Source: Clostridia bacterium (lineage in GTDB: Bacteria > Bacillota > Clostridia > Oscillospirales > CAG-272). Taken from it: a stretch of 33,766 nucleotides of DNA. Below the pieces are notes generated by a model, which did not search any database, was not told the DNA's origin, and saw only the letters and a program-made list of their open reading frames with translations. Shown piece by piece: positions 6,557 through 14,378 of this stretch (position 1 is the first letter of the stretch; each line of letters begins with the position of its first letter). Position numbers and translations under genes: made by a program. The stretch spans positions 1 to 33,766 of the forward strand of contig JAGBFG010000044.1 of NCBI GenBank assembly GCA_017936565.1, written 5' to 3'.

Positions 6557-7261
6557 TCAGAGGGGATTTACCTGCTTGTCGATGCCCCAAACGGTAACGT
6601 CCTCAACAACGGCGCGTTGGGGAAGGTTAGCAACGTAAAGAACGGTTTCGGCAATATCCTCTACCATCAATTTATCGGTGGTTTCGCCAATGCCGCAAGC
6701 CTTCTGGAAGCCTGTGGAAGCAGAGGAAGGAACTACGCAGGTCACTCTGACATTGTGGGGCTGCATTTCCAAATACATACCCTTGGAGAAGTTTAAGACG
6801 CCTGCCTTTGCGGCGGCATATACGGACCAGGTGGGCCAGCACTGTCTTGCGCAAACGGAAGAAATGTTAATCATCGTACCCGTTTTTTGGGCTTTCATCA
6901 TATCGGCAAAGGTTTTGCAGCCGTAGATTACACTATTCAAGTTGAGCTTAATGGTTTTGTCGATTTCCTCAGCGGTAAACTCGCTGACCTCTTTAATGGC
7001 AATACCGCCGCCGGCGTTGTTTACCAAAACATCAAGACGCCCGTACTTCTCTTTTACGGTTGCCAATGCTTTTTCCCAATCAGAAGGCAGGGTAACGTCC
7101 AAGGTGAACGCCAAATCTCCGCCCACTTCTTTTCTTGCCGCTTCCAAGGCGTCGTATCCGCGAGCGGTCATAATTACCGTATCGCCCGCATCCTTAAAGG
7201 CTTTCGCGATTGCTTTTCCGTATCCGCTGGAAGCACCCGTAATCAAAACAATTCTGTTCAT
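6557..7261 (-). CDS. Short-chain dehydrogenase/reductase (SDR)
   Basis: A 234-residue classical SDR. TGASSGYGKAIAKAF near residue 8 is the TGxxxGxG cofactor loop, DVLVNNAGGGIA holds NNAG, and the catalytic Ser-Tyr-Lys are in NISSVCARQCWPTWSVYAAAKAG. An arginine in TARGYDALE after strand two suggests NADP(H) preference, an inference. After the active site, VVPSSASTGFQKA replaces the usual PGxxxT, leaving substrate type unclear. It is the first gene of a two-gene operon with the FAD oxidoreductase. Its ribosome binding site AAAGGAG is six bases from the ATG and a consensus promoter lies at 7301-7329. Confidence 0.9.
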   Translation of the reverse strand: MNRIVLITGASSGYGKAIAKAFKDAGDTVIMTARGYDALEAARKEVGGDLAFTLDVTLPSDWEKALATVKEKYGRLDVLVNNAGGGIAIKEVSEFTAEEIDKTIKLNLNSVIYGCKTFADMMKAQKTGTMINISSVCARQCWPTWSVYAAAKAGVLNFSKGMYLEMQPHNVRVTCVVPSSASTGFQKACGIGETTDKLMVEDIAETVLYVANLPQRAVVEDVTVWGIDKQVNPL

Positions 7262-7300
7262 AATAAACTCCTTTATATTTATTTGTTTTTTGATAATGCA

Positions 7301-7329
7301 ATTATATCATAGAAAGGAGCTTTTTTCAA
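7301..7329 (-). promoter_or_regulatory. Promoter of the SDR operon
   Basis: On the minus strand TTGAAA (7324-7329) and TATAAT (7301-7306) are 17 bases apart; the -10 is extended by TGA. It is divergent from the promoter at 7358-7386. Confidence 0.75.
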
Positions 7330-7357
7330 TACGTTTTGGAAAATTTTATACAAAAAG

Positions 7358-7386
7358 TTGACAACCTCACCCCATCATGTTATAAT
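7358..7386 (+). promoter_or_regulatory. Promoter of the GH78-like gene
   Basis: TTGACA (7358-7363) and TATAAT (7381-7386) have a 17-base spacer. Because it lies downstream of the first possible start codon (7336), it rules that start out and supports ATG 7435. Confidence 0.82.
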
Positions 7387-7434
7387 GAAGGCAAGAAAAA
7401 CCGCTTGGCTTTTGCCTGCTTTTCGGAGGGGAAA

Positions 7435-8874
7435 ATGGAACATATTTCCATAAAAAGAATTGTTGAATGCAAGAATATAAAAAACGCTGAGGCGCTTATG
7501 AAAAACCGCGAAACGCAGGTGACGCTGTGCGAAAACAGTTATATGACCGTTGAGGAAGACGGCGGATATATTATCCTTGATTTTGGCAAGGAGATGTGCG
7601 GCGGCATTAAAATTGCCACCATTAACGTCAAAAATGAAAGAAAATGCGCGAGCATTCGGGTGCGCTTTGGCGAAAGCCTGACAGAGACCTCGGCGGAGCT
7701 TGGAGAAAAGAACGCGACAAACGACCACGCGCCGCGGGATTTTATGACCTTTCTTTCCTTTATGTCGACAATTACGGTTGGAAACACCGGTTACCGCTTT
7801 GTGAGAATAGATTTCCCTGCGGGTGCCGAGATTACGGTGAAGGCGATTTTAGGAACAAACCAGATACTGAAAAAGCGTTCAAAATACGCCTATCGCGGTG
7901 AGGATAAGCGAATAAAAGAAATTTTCGCGGCGGCAAAAAGAACGGTTGATTTGTGCTCCTCGGGCGACTATATCTGGGACGGCGTCAAAAGAGACCGTCT
8001 TGTTTGGATTGGAGATTTATACCCCGAGGTTCTGGCGCTAACGAGCATGTACGGGCGTGTTAAGGCAATAGAAAGCTCCTTGCGCTTTGAGCGCGAAAGA
8101 GAAAAAATGGACGGCATATGGATGAGCACTATTAACACCTACAATATGTGGTGGGTTGTTTGCCTTGCGGAATATTATTTCCGTGTGGGAGAAGAGGTCA
8201 AGCCCTTCGTTTTAACTCAAATTGACTATGCTGAACAGCTTATTGCATTATACGACGGGTACGTAGATGAAAACGGCGTTATCACCAACCCAAGCGGCAC
8301 GTGCGTTCTGGTGGACTGGCTGACAGCAGACAATCCTCACGATTCTCAAATCGGGGGAAGAATGATCTGGGCGCTTGGCGCTAAAAAGGCTGCCGAGCTG
8401 TTCAAAAGGCTTGGCAAAGACACGAAAACGGCAGAGCATTTATTAGAAAAGCTGACAAAGGGCGACAAGCAGGAAATTCAGGAGATGAAGTCGGTGCTTG
8501 GATTAAAGCACGCCGTTTACGGCGCGTTGTCGGACGAGGAATATCAAAAGCTCATAGAGGGTGGCGCTTGCGGACTTTGCACCTTTATGACGTACTTCAC
8601 GCTCTCTGCCATCGCCGCGCGCGATAAGGCGCTTGCTACCAAGATTATGAAGGAATACTACGGCGGAATGCTTGACAAGGGGGCTACTACCTTCTGGGAG
8701 CATTTCGATATTACTTGGGTAAAGGACAGCGGCAGGATAGACCGCTACCCCAAGGACAATCAAAAGGACATACACGGCGATTTCGGAAAAGGCTGCTATG
8801 AGGGCTTCCGACACAGCCTGTGTCACGCCTGGGCAAGCGGCGTTATCGCCTTTATAAAGGAAAACATAAAATAA
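7435..8874 (+). CDS. GH78-like (alpha-L-rhamnosidase family) protein
   Basis: A 479-residue protein without a signal peptide. Roughly residues 1-160 are beta-rich (an accessory sandwich) and 165-479 resemble the six-hairpin barrel of family GH78. VKRDRLVWIGDLYPE corresponds to the family motif RDERxxWxGD, and GATTFWEHFD followed by FRHSLCHAWASG matches the second catalytic block and the Cys-His-Ala-Trp segment. The usual RDER glutamate appears as Asp here, so rhamnosidase activity is uncertain. It may act inside the cell on a transported oligosaccharide. It is shorter than secreted GH78 enzymes. Start ATG 7435 has GGAGGGG four bases upstream. The lipoprotein gene at 8907 follows closely in the same direction. 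Confidence 0.72.
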   Translation: MEHISIKRIVECKNIKNAEALMKNRETQVTLCENSYMTVEEDGGYIILDFGKEMCGGIKIATINVKNERKCASIRVRFGESLTETSAELGEKNATNDHAPRDFMTFLSFMSTITVGNTGYRFVRIDFPAGAEITVKAILGTNQILKKRSKYAYRGEDKRIKEIFAAAKRTVDLCSSGDYIWDGVKRDRLVWIGDLYPEVLALTSMYGRVKAIESSLRFEREREKMDGIWMSTINTYNMWWVVCLAEYYFRVGEEVKPFVLTQIDYAEQLIALYDGYVDENGVITNPSGTCVLVDWLTADNPHDSQIGGRMIWALGAKKAAELFKRLGKDTKTAEHLLEKLTKGDKQEIQEMKSVLGLKHAVYGALSDEEYQKLIEGGACGLCTFMTYFTLSAIAARDKALATKIMKEYYGGMLDKGATTFWEHFDITWVKDSGRIDRYPKDNQKDIHGDFGKGCYEGFRHSLCHAWASGVIAFIKENIK

Positions 8875-8906
8875 ATTTCTTTGTTATTTACGGAAAGGGT
8901 GTGTAT

Positions 8907-10625
8907 ATGAAAAAAGCACTTATATTTCTTTTAATAACCGTCCTATTTGTTTTGGGGCTTTCGTCCTGCCTTGGCGAGGCTATGCTTGAGGTTTGCTTTA
9001 TTGTGGACGGCGAAGTATACGACACCGTCAGGGTTGGCGAAAAGGAGCTTATAACGATTCCAAAGGACCCGACCAAGGAAGGCTACACCTTTGACGGCTG
9101 GTATTGGGACAAGGACGTATGGGAAGATCCTTTTACGGCAAACTCCTTGCTCGATACTCCCCTTTCAAGCAAGATGACCGTACGTGTTTACGCAAAATGG
9201 AGCTCTCTCGGTCATACCCACACACCCGCTTTGGCCGTTAGGGAAAACGTTATTGAGCCGACCTGCAAGACCGAGGGCTCGTATGATTCTGTCGTTTACT
9301 GCGACAGCTGCGAAGAGGAGCTGTCGAGAACCCAAAACAGACTTCCTGTATCTCTGACTTCGCACAATATGGTGTCAGGTGTTTGCAGCGACTGTCATTT
9401 GACAAACAGCTCCGAGGGGCTCTTGTTTTATCTGAATGCTGATGAAAAGGGATACACCTTGGTAGGAAAAGGAAGCTTTTCGGGCGAGCATCTTTTTGTT
9501 GGCTTGTATCGGGGATTACCTGTTACACACATCGCGCAAGGGGTTTTCGCTGACACTACCTCTTTAAGAACCGTATTGATTGGGAAGGGCGTTACAAGCA
9601 TTGGAAGCGAAGCGTTTTACGGCTGTACGCGTCTTGTCAGCGTCACCCTTTCCGACACCATTACGAGCATTGAAGAAGAGGCGTTCAGTCAATGCACGGG
9701 GCTTGTCAGCGTTACCCTTCCCGACAGCGTTACGCATATCGGGAAATCGGCGTTTTATAACTGCTTCGCCATAGAGCGCCTTGTCATTGGCAAGGGCGTG
9801 AAGGATATAGAACGAAACGCCTTTAAGGGTTGCAGAGGTCTTACTGAGATAACCTTCAACGCAACGAAAATGAACGACCTTGGAACAAACAATGCCGTTT
9901 TTTCCTCGGCAGGTCAAAACGGAACGGGAATAACCGTTACCATCGGCTCTAACGTTACGCGTATACCGGCATACCTTTTCAGCCCTATTATTTCCGAAAC
10001 CTATTCTCCGAAAATCAAAACGCTTGCTTTTGAGGACGGCAGCGTTTGCCAAAGCATAGGGGAAAGTGCTTTTGAACACTGCTTCGCCCTCACAAGCCTT
10101 GAAATTCCCCCGAGCATTAAGAGCATAGAGGACGCGGCGTTTGGCGATTGCTACGCTATTACCGACATCCGTTTTAACGCCACCGAAATGGCTGACCTTA
10201 AAGCATACAATTACGTTTTTAAGCACGCGGGTAAAAAAGCCGCGGGGATCACCGTTACCGTTGGCTCTAACGTGACAAAAATCCCCGACTTCCTGTTTAA
10301 CCCTTATTCAACGGATTATCCCAAAATCACGTCAGTAGCCTTTGAGGACGACAGCGTTTGCCAAAGCATCGGTACGCGTGCGTTTTACGCGTGCGGTGAA
10401 TTAGAAAGCATCTTTATTCCCGCAAGCGTCAAGAGCATAGGAAGCAAGGCGTTTGAAAATTGCGCGGCTCTGGCATCTATACAGCTTGAAAACCCAAACG
10501 GTTGGAGTGCTGTAGATATTTATGACACGAAAACGGAATTTTTGGGGACGGAGCTTTCAAGCACAACGGTTGCCGCAAGATATCTTTGCGCCATCTACTA
10601 TGATTGCGATTGGTATCGCAAATAA
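8907..10625 (+). CDS. BspA-type leucine-rich-repeat surface lipoprotein
   Basis: A 572-residue exported protein. Residues 1-21 are a lipoprotein signal peptide: MKK, a hydrophobic run, then lipobox LSSC with Cys21. Residues 27-97 match an InlB/Listeria-Bacteroides repeat (EGYTFDGWYWDKD through VYAKW). Residues 117-165 contain paired cysteines (YCDSCEEE, GVCSDCH) resembling a small zinc-ribbon-like module. From about 185 to 530 are LRR_5 repeats such as VTSIGSEAFYGCTRLVSVTL. Two long units, about 315-398 and 421-505, are near copies of each other (FNAT, ITVTxGSNVTxIP, FEDxSVCQSIG), indicating internal duplication. Such proteins usually mediate adhesion. Start ATG 8907 fits the signal peptide; the open frame itself extends further upstream. 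A terminator follows directly. Confidence 0.88.
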   Translation: MKKALIFLLITVLFVLGLSSCLGEAMLEVCFIVDGEVYDTVRVGEKELITIPKDPTKEGYTFDGWYWDKDVWEDPFTANSLLDTPLSSKMTVRVYAKWSSLGHTHTPALAVRENVIEPTCKTEGSYDSVVYCDSCEEELSRTQNRLPVSLTSHNMVSGVCSDCHLTNSSEGLLFYLNADEKGYTLVGKGSFSGEHLFVGLYRGLPVTHIAQGVFADTTSLRTVLIGKGVTSIGSEAFYGCTRLVSVTLSDTITSIEEEAFSQCTGLVSVTLPDSVTHIGKSAFYNCFAIERLVIGKGVKDIERNAFKGCRGLTEITFNATKMNDLGTNNAVFSSAGQNGTGITVTIGSNVTRIPAYLFSPIISETYSPKIKTLAFEDGSVCQSIGESAFEHCFALTSLEIPPSIKSIEDAAFGDCYAITDIRFNATEMADLKAYNYVFKHAGKKAAGITVTVGSNVTKIPDFLFNPYSTDYPKITSVAFEDDSVCQSIGTRAFYACGELESIFIPASVKSIGSKAFENCAALASIQLENPNGWSAVDIYDTKTEFLGTELSSTTVAARYLCAIYYDCDWYRK

Positions 10626-10636
10626 AAAAGCATTTC

Positions 10637-10675
10637 AAAAAATGCTCCTGCTGCAACAGGGGCATTTTTCATTTT
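10637..10675. terminator. Bidirectional terminator between the lipoprotein and activase genes
   Basis: AAAAATGCTCCTG and CAGGGGCATTTTT pair over 13 base pairs with one T-G wobble and a CTGCAA loop. T-rich tracts follow on the plus strand and A-rich sequence precedes. It lies between convergent genes and overlaps the activase stop codon at 10669. Confidence 0.82.
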
Positions 10676-11436
10676 TCATTCTGCATTTTATAGTCCAAGC
10701 CAAGCATTTCATATTTAGCCCCTGCCATTTCGTTGAATGGGAGCCTTTCCCATCGGCTATCGCCTATTATTTTTTGGATAGCGTCAAGGTTTTCCTTTGT
10801 GTCCGTGATGCCGGGGATCTGGGGTGTGCGGACGGTATAAGGCTTTTTACTGCTTTTCAGCAGCGAAAAATTTTCAAGAATTTTCTCATTTGGCACTCCT
10901 GTGTATGCGCGGTGCCTTTGGCTGTCGGCGATTTTTATATCCATTATGACAAAATCGAGCTTTTCTATCATTTTCTGAAAGACGTCCGCATCGGCATAGC
11001 CGCAGGTTTCGACACAAAGATGATATTCCTTTAATTCTTCTAACAGCGCAAAAAGGAATGCGGGCTGAGCCAAGGGCTCACCACCCGAAAAGGTAAAGCC
11101 GCCAAACGAATCGCCTAAAATCTCCACCTGGCGCTTCAATTCATCGGCAAGCTCCTTGGAGTCAACATATTTACCTGTCACTTCAAGACAGTTTTCGGGG
11201 CAAGAATGTATACATCTGCCAAAGGCTTTACAGTCCTCGTGCTCGCATTTTTTCATACACTGCGCACAGCCTATACAGCTTGCCTTTTTGTACATCAGCT
11301 GCGGCTTGGGGCTTAACCCCTCGGGATTGTGACACCAGACGCACCGAAGAGGACACCCCTTCAAGAACACAGTCGTTCTTATCCCGGGGCCATCGTGCAC
11401 TGCCATTTCCTTTATATCAAATATAATTCCCGTCAT
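10669..11436 (-). CDS. Glycyl radical enzyme activating protein (radical SAM)
   Basis: A 255-residue radical SAM activase that installs the glycyl radical on the adjacent enzyme. Cys28, Cys32 and Cys35 in CPLRCVWCHNPEG bind the SAM cluster. An insert at about 53-83 has two ferredoxin-like cysteine sets (SCIGCAQCMKKCEHEDC and CIHSCPENC), typical of activases of non-PFL glycyl radical enzymes and absent from the PFL activase itself. FTFSGGEP and the ETCGYAD strand are standard. The ATG overlaps the upstream glycyl radical gene stop by four bases (ATGA), showing coupling. The C-terminus is followed by a bidirectional terminator. Confidence 0.94.
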   Translation of the reverse strand: MTGIIFDIKEMAVHDGPGIRTTVFLKGCPLRCVWCHNPEGLSPKPQLMYKKASCIGCAQCMKKCEHEDCKAFGRCIHSCPENCLEVTGKYVDSKELADELKRQVEILGDSFGGFTFSGGEPLAQPAFLFALLEELKEYHLCVETCGYADADVFQKMIEKLDFVIMDIKIADSQRHRAYTGVPNEKILENFSLLKSSKKPYTVRTPQIPGITDTKENLDAIQKIIGDSRWERLPFNEMAGAKYEMLGLDYKMQNEK

Positions 11437-12023
11437 ATCTTATACACTTGCCTTTTGATTACGTGGTCCTGGTATTCCTTGTCAAGCTCTGTGAAATAAG
11501 CGCTCCAACCCCAAATTCTGACTACCAGGTGTCTGTATTTTTCGGGGTGCTTTTGCGCGTCAAGCAAAACGGCGGTATTTACGGTATTGAGCTGCAGCTG
11601 ATGACCGCCGCGGTCAATGAAGGACTTGACAAGCATACCCACCTTTTCAATGCCGTCATCATCAGCAAATACACTTGGATGAAATTCCAAGGTTAAGGGG
11701 CCGCCGTTGATGGCGTTACCAAAATGCTGCTTTGTCATTGACGCTATGACCGACACAGGACCCTTGACCCTTGCGAAAAGCGATACGGAATAGTTCGTTC
11801 CAAAGGGCTCCCCCTTGCGTCTGCCGTCTGCGGACGCGCCTATTTCATTTGCGTGCCAAAGATAGTACATGGCGCTGCCTATTCCCGCTCTGTAAACCCC
11901 GCCTTTGCAATTTGTTTTTCCCTTCAACGAAGAAGAAAAGGCATCCAAGAGCGCCGTTGCGATGCTATCGACAAAATCATCGTTGTTGCCGAGCTTTGGC
12001 GCTTCATACCGAAGCATATGCAA
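11433..12023 (-). CDS. Glycyl radical enzyme, C-terminal part
   Basis: This 196-residue frame holds the C-terminal domain of the enzyme whose N-terminal part is at 12065-13417. It contains SADGRRKGEPFGTNYS, the conserved DGR-KGE-x-N segment of pyruvate formate-lyase-type proteins, and LQLNTVNTAVLLDAQKHPEKYRHLVVRIWGWSAYF. The glycine of RIWGWSAYF, 24 residues from the end, is the predicted radical site; the usual form is RVxGY or RVxGF. The coding frame extends back to about 12087 without a stop, giving ELIEAIDNNFEGYSEW before the nominal start, which continues the N-terminal part after a -1 shift at 12071-12077. On its own the fragment lacks the active-site Cys and would be inactive. Confidence 0.85.
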   Translation of the reverse strand: MHMLRYEAPKLGNNDDFVDSIATALLDAFSSSLKGKTNCKGGVYRAGIGSAMYYLWHANEIGASADGRRKGEPFGTNYSVSLFARVKGPVSVIASMTKQHFGNAINGGPLTLEFHPSVFADDDGIEKVGMLVKSFIDRGGHQLQLNTVNTAVLLDAQKHPEKYRHLVVRIWGWSAYFTELDKEYQDHVIKRQVYKI

Positions 12024-12064
12024 CCATTCAGAATAGCCCTCAAAATTGTTATCTATGGCTTCTA

Positions 12065-12077
12065 TCAGCTCTTTTTT
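12065..12077 (-). other. Frame break with A AAA AAG heptamer in the glycyl radical gene
   Basis: In the reading frame of the N-terminal part the codons are AGA AAA AAG AGC TGA; the stop is at 12065-12067. The heptamer A AAA AAG (12071-12077) is the same slippery sequence used in dnaX -1 frameshifting and is correctly phased. A -1 slip gives KKELIEAIDNNFEGYSEW, which reads smoothly into the C-terminal part. One extra A in the run would do the same, so a deletion or an assembly error is equally possible. Confidence 0.6.
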
Positions 12078-13417
12078 CTCATTTTCTTCTCTTCAAACAC
12101 AAATTTCTTTATAGCGGCTAAGCTGTCCGCCGCGGTGGCAATGCCTGTACCGTGAATGCCAAAGTTATTATATTTTCCACCCTGATAAATATCACAGTCC
12201 ATCAGCACATTCATAAAGGGAGAGGGCACAAACCACAGATTGCTTATACCGCGGCAAAGTTGGTCACACTCCTTTTGGATTTCTTGGCAAACCGCGCCGA
12301 AAAGCTCTTGGTAGGTTTCGCTGGCAAGAAGACTTTTATGCAGGGCTATATCTACTGCCTTTGGATATGACATAGCGGCAATATTGGCAACGTCCGCGCC
12401 GACGTTCGGAATAATAAATTCCCAGCAGGCGGCTACCGTATAATTCACCGCGTCATTATGCTCATATCCCAACCCTTCAAGCGCCGGAATGACAACGTCA
12501 TCATTGGAATATTGCGGAAAGCCGAGCCCCGCCTTGGTCAGTCGTGTGGCTTCCTTGTATCTTTCCTTTGGGGTGCTTTTTGAAACACGCAGATTTATTT
12601 TGGGGTCTATCAATTTGTTGTTGTAGGATGCCTTCAAGCACAGCTCGGAAAGAGGATTGAATACGTCGTTTCCGTTTTCATCTATGCCGCCAAGCATCAG
12701 GCTTTGACCGTTGTCTCCCTGTTGAACGCCTGTATAAAGGTCGCTGTCCTTATTAAAGGACAAAAAGAAATCCTCTAACAGCGCCAGGGCGCTATCCTCT
12801 GTCAGCGTTCCGTTTTCCAAATCCCTTTTGAGATACGGATACATATATTTATCAAAGCGCCCGACGGTGTTATGGTAATTGCCCTCCAGCCAAAGAGCGT
12901 AATGCAAAATTCTGAAAAACTGCAACGCCTCGCGGAAATTGCGCGCGGGATAGCGCGGCACTTGGGAAAGAACCTCTACGATATCCGTTCTGTTTTGCCT
13001 TTTCGCCTCGTCCAAATACTTGTCCGAAAGCTTTATAATATTGTCTATTGCTCTTTTTCCGTAAGCATCGGCGGCTTCTCTTTTGGCGAAAAGCCCGACG
13101 GAAATGGTATCATAATAATTCGGGGAAAGATTGGACACAAAGCCAAGCTCGTGTATGTAGCAGCGTGTTTTGATATCCTGCCACTCCGATTCCGTAAAAA
13201 TTTCGGGCAAATTTGAAACGGTCCGCAAGAAAACGATTTGCTCACCGTCAAGAATAACAGGCTTCTCTTCGGCACACATACGCTCAAATCTGTCTGCCAT
13301 ACGCTCAATGGCAGGAAGCCCCTTGGCAAAATACTCTTCCGCCAAATTCCACTCTACATTGTGACGGAACGTATGATGCTTTTTTTCAACGATATAGTTA
13401 TATACGCTCTTGTTCAT
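12065..13417 (-). CDS. Glycyl radical enzyme (PFL-like), N-terminal part
   Basis: A 450-residue frame with the PFL-like barrel. It starts MNKSVYNYIVEKK at ATG 13417, chosen because GGGAGGTG lies six bases upstream; the ATG at 13438 overlaps that site. LSQVPRYPARNFREALQFFRILHYALWLEGNYHNTVGRFD is the family's PFL signature region. The thiyl-radical cysteine is expected in YTVAACWEFIIP: Cys followed two residues later by Glu, as in the CxE motif of glycyl radical dehydratases and eliminases, not the Cys-Cys of true PFL. The frame stops two codons after A AAA AAG; joined to the C-terminal part the protein would be 661 residues, short for the family. Substrate unknown. The divergent AraC regulator at 13523 probably controls it. 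Confidence 0.85.
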   Translation of the reverse strand: MNKSVYNYIVEKKHHTFRHNVEWNLAEEYFAKGLPAIERMADRFERMCAEEKPVILDGEQIVFLRTVSNLPEIFTESEWQDIKTRCYIHELGFVSNLSPNYYDTISVGLFAKREAADAYGKRAIDNIIKLSDKYLDEAKRQNRTDIVEVLSQVPRYPARNFREALQFFRILHYALWLEGNYHNTVGRFDKYMYPYLKRDLENGTLTEDSALALLEDFFLSFNKDSDLYTGVQQGDNGQSLMLGGIDENGNDVFNPLSELCLKASYNNKLIDPKINLRVSKSTPKERYKEATRLTKAGLGFPQYSNDDVVIPALEGLGYEHNDAVNYTVAACWEFIIPNVGADVANIAAMSYPKAVDIALHKSLLASETYQELFGAVCQEIQKECDQLCRGISNLWFVPSPFMNVLMDCDIYQGGKYNNFGIHGTGIATAADSLAAIKKFVFEEKKMRKKS

Positions 13418-13443
13418 AAGCAGCACCTCCCTCTCCATCCTTC

Positions 13444-13489
13444 ATTATATAGCAAAGGCTTGACAAACTCTCGTCCTTTTTGGTGTAAT
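13444..13489. promoter_or_regulatory. Divergent promoters of the glycyl radical operon and its AraC regulator
   Basis: Rightward: TTGACA (13460-13465), 18-base spacer, TGTAAT (13484-13489) for the AraC gene. Leftward: a perfect TATAAT (13444-13449, minus strand) for the glycyl radical gene with no recognisable -35 at the expected place (13467-13472). The two promoters overlap. A good -10 with a poor -35 is typical of activator-dependent promoters; control by the AraC protein is inferred. Confidence 0.5.
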
Positions 13490-13522
13490 AGTGGCAATAA
13501 TTTATCTTTTTTGAGAGGTGCT

Positions 13523-14308
13523 ATGGTTTTTCATCAGCTACACAATTCGCGCACGAATTACAATTTCAACACCGCCTTTTATTCGGATACCGTTTGGGAT
13601 TCTCATTTTCATAAAAATTTGGAATTGATTTACGTTATAAATGGAAGCGTACGATGCACCGTCAATAACCTGTCCTTCCAGATGAACGCGGGGGATTTCG
13701 GGCTTTGCTTACCGTATGACATTCACAGTTATGAGCCTTACAAGGACTCTTCCTACTGGATATTGGTTTTTTCGGGCGATTTCGTTCATTCCTTTTCCAA
13801 AGAAATTGCGGGAAAACACGGGAATAAATTTATATTTGAGGTAAGCGCCCCTGTCAAAGCATATATAAAGGACCGACTGATATATAATGAAAACCCTACG
13901 AAATATACGCTCAAATCCTGCCTTTACGGCATTTGCGAGGAATACGTATCGTCTGTAAAGCTGGTGGAAAAGGACAGAAAAAGGGTAGAAATCATAGCCT
14001 TTATTGCGGATTATATTGCCGAAAAATATACCGAAAGCATCTCTTTGATGGACGTTGCCTGTGCCTTTGGCTATGACTATAACTATATGTCACGGTGCTT
14101 CAAGAGTGTATTTAATATGTCCTTCACGAGCTTTGTGAATTTGTACCGCCTGGAAGCGGCGATTGCGCTTTTGGATAACACGGATGCCAGCATAACGGAA
14201 ATCGCCCTTAAAAGCGGGTTTCAAAGCGTGAGAAACTTTAACGACTGCTTCAAAAAGCATCTGCATACAACGCCATCGCAATACAGAAAGGCCGTATCAA
14301 AGCAATAA
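13523..14308 (+). CDS. AraC-family transcriptional regulator
   Basis: A 261-residue regulator. Residues 1-90 look like an AraC N-terminal cupin: NTAFYSDTVWDSHFHKNLELIYVINGS holds the HxH-like metal or ligand-site segment, followed by FQMNAGDFGLCLPYDIHSY. Residues 160-261 are the double helix-turn-helix, with ISLMDVACAFGYDYNYMSRCFKSVFNMSFTSFVN and the second motif ITEIALKSGFQSVRNFNDCFKKHLHTTPSQYRK. I chose ATG 13523, which has GAGAGGTG upstream and directly follows the promoter; the longer open frame runs back through the divergent gene. Its position opposite the glycyl radical operon suggests it senses that operon's substrate. Confidence 0.9.
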   Translation: MVFHQLHNSRTNYNFNTAFYSDTVWDSHFHKNLELIYVINGSVRCTVNNLSFQMNAGDFGLCLPYDIHSYEPYKDSSYWILVFSGDFVHSFSKEIAGKHGNKFIFEVSAPVKAYIKDRLIYNENPTKYTLKSCLYGICEEYVSSVKLVEKDRKRVEIIAFIADYIAEKYTESISLMDVACAFGYDYNYMSRCFKSVFNMSFTSFVNLYRLEAAIALLDNTDASITEIALKSGFQSVRNFNDCFKKHLHTTPSQYRKAVSKQ

Positions 14309-14378
14309 TAAAAAGGCGATAAAAAAGAAAATCGGAAATGTTTTACAGCCATTTGGCAATGGACTTCCCATATATTAT

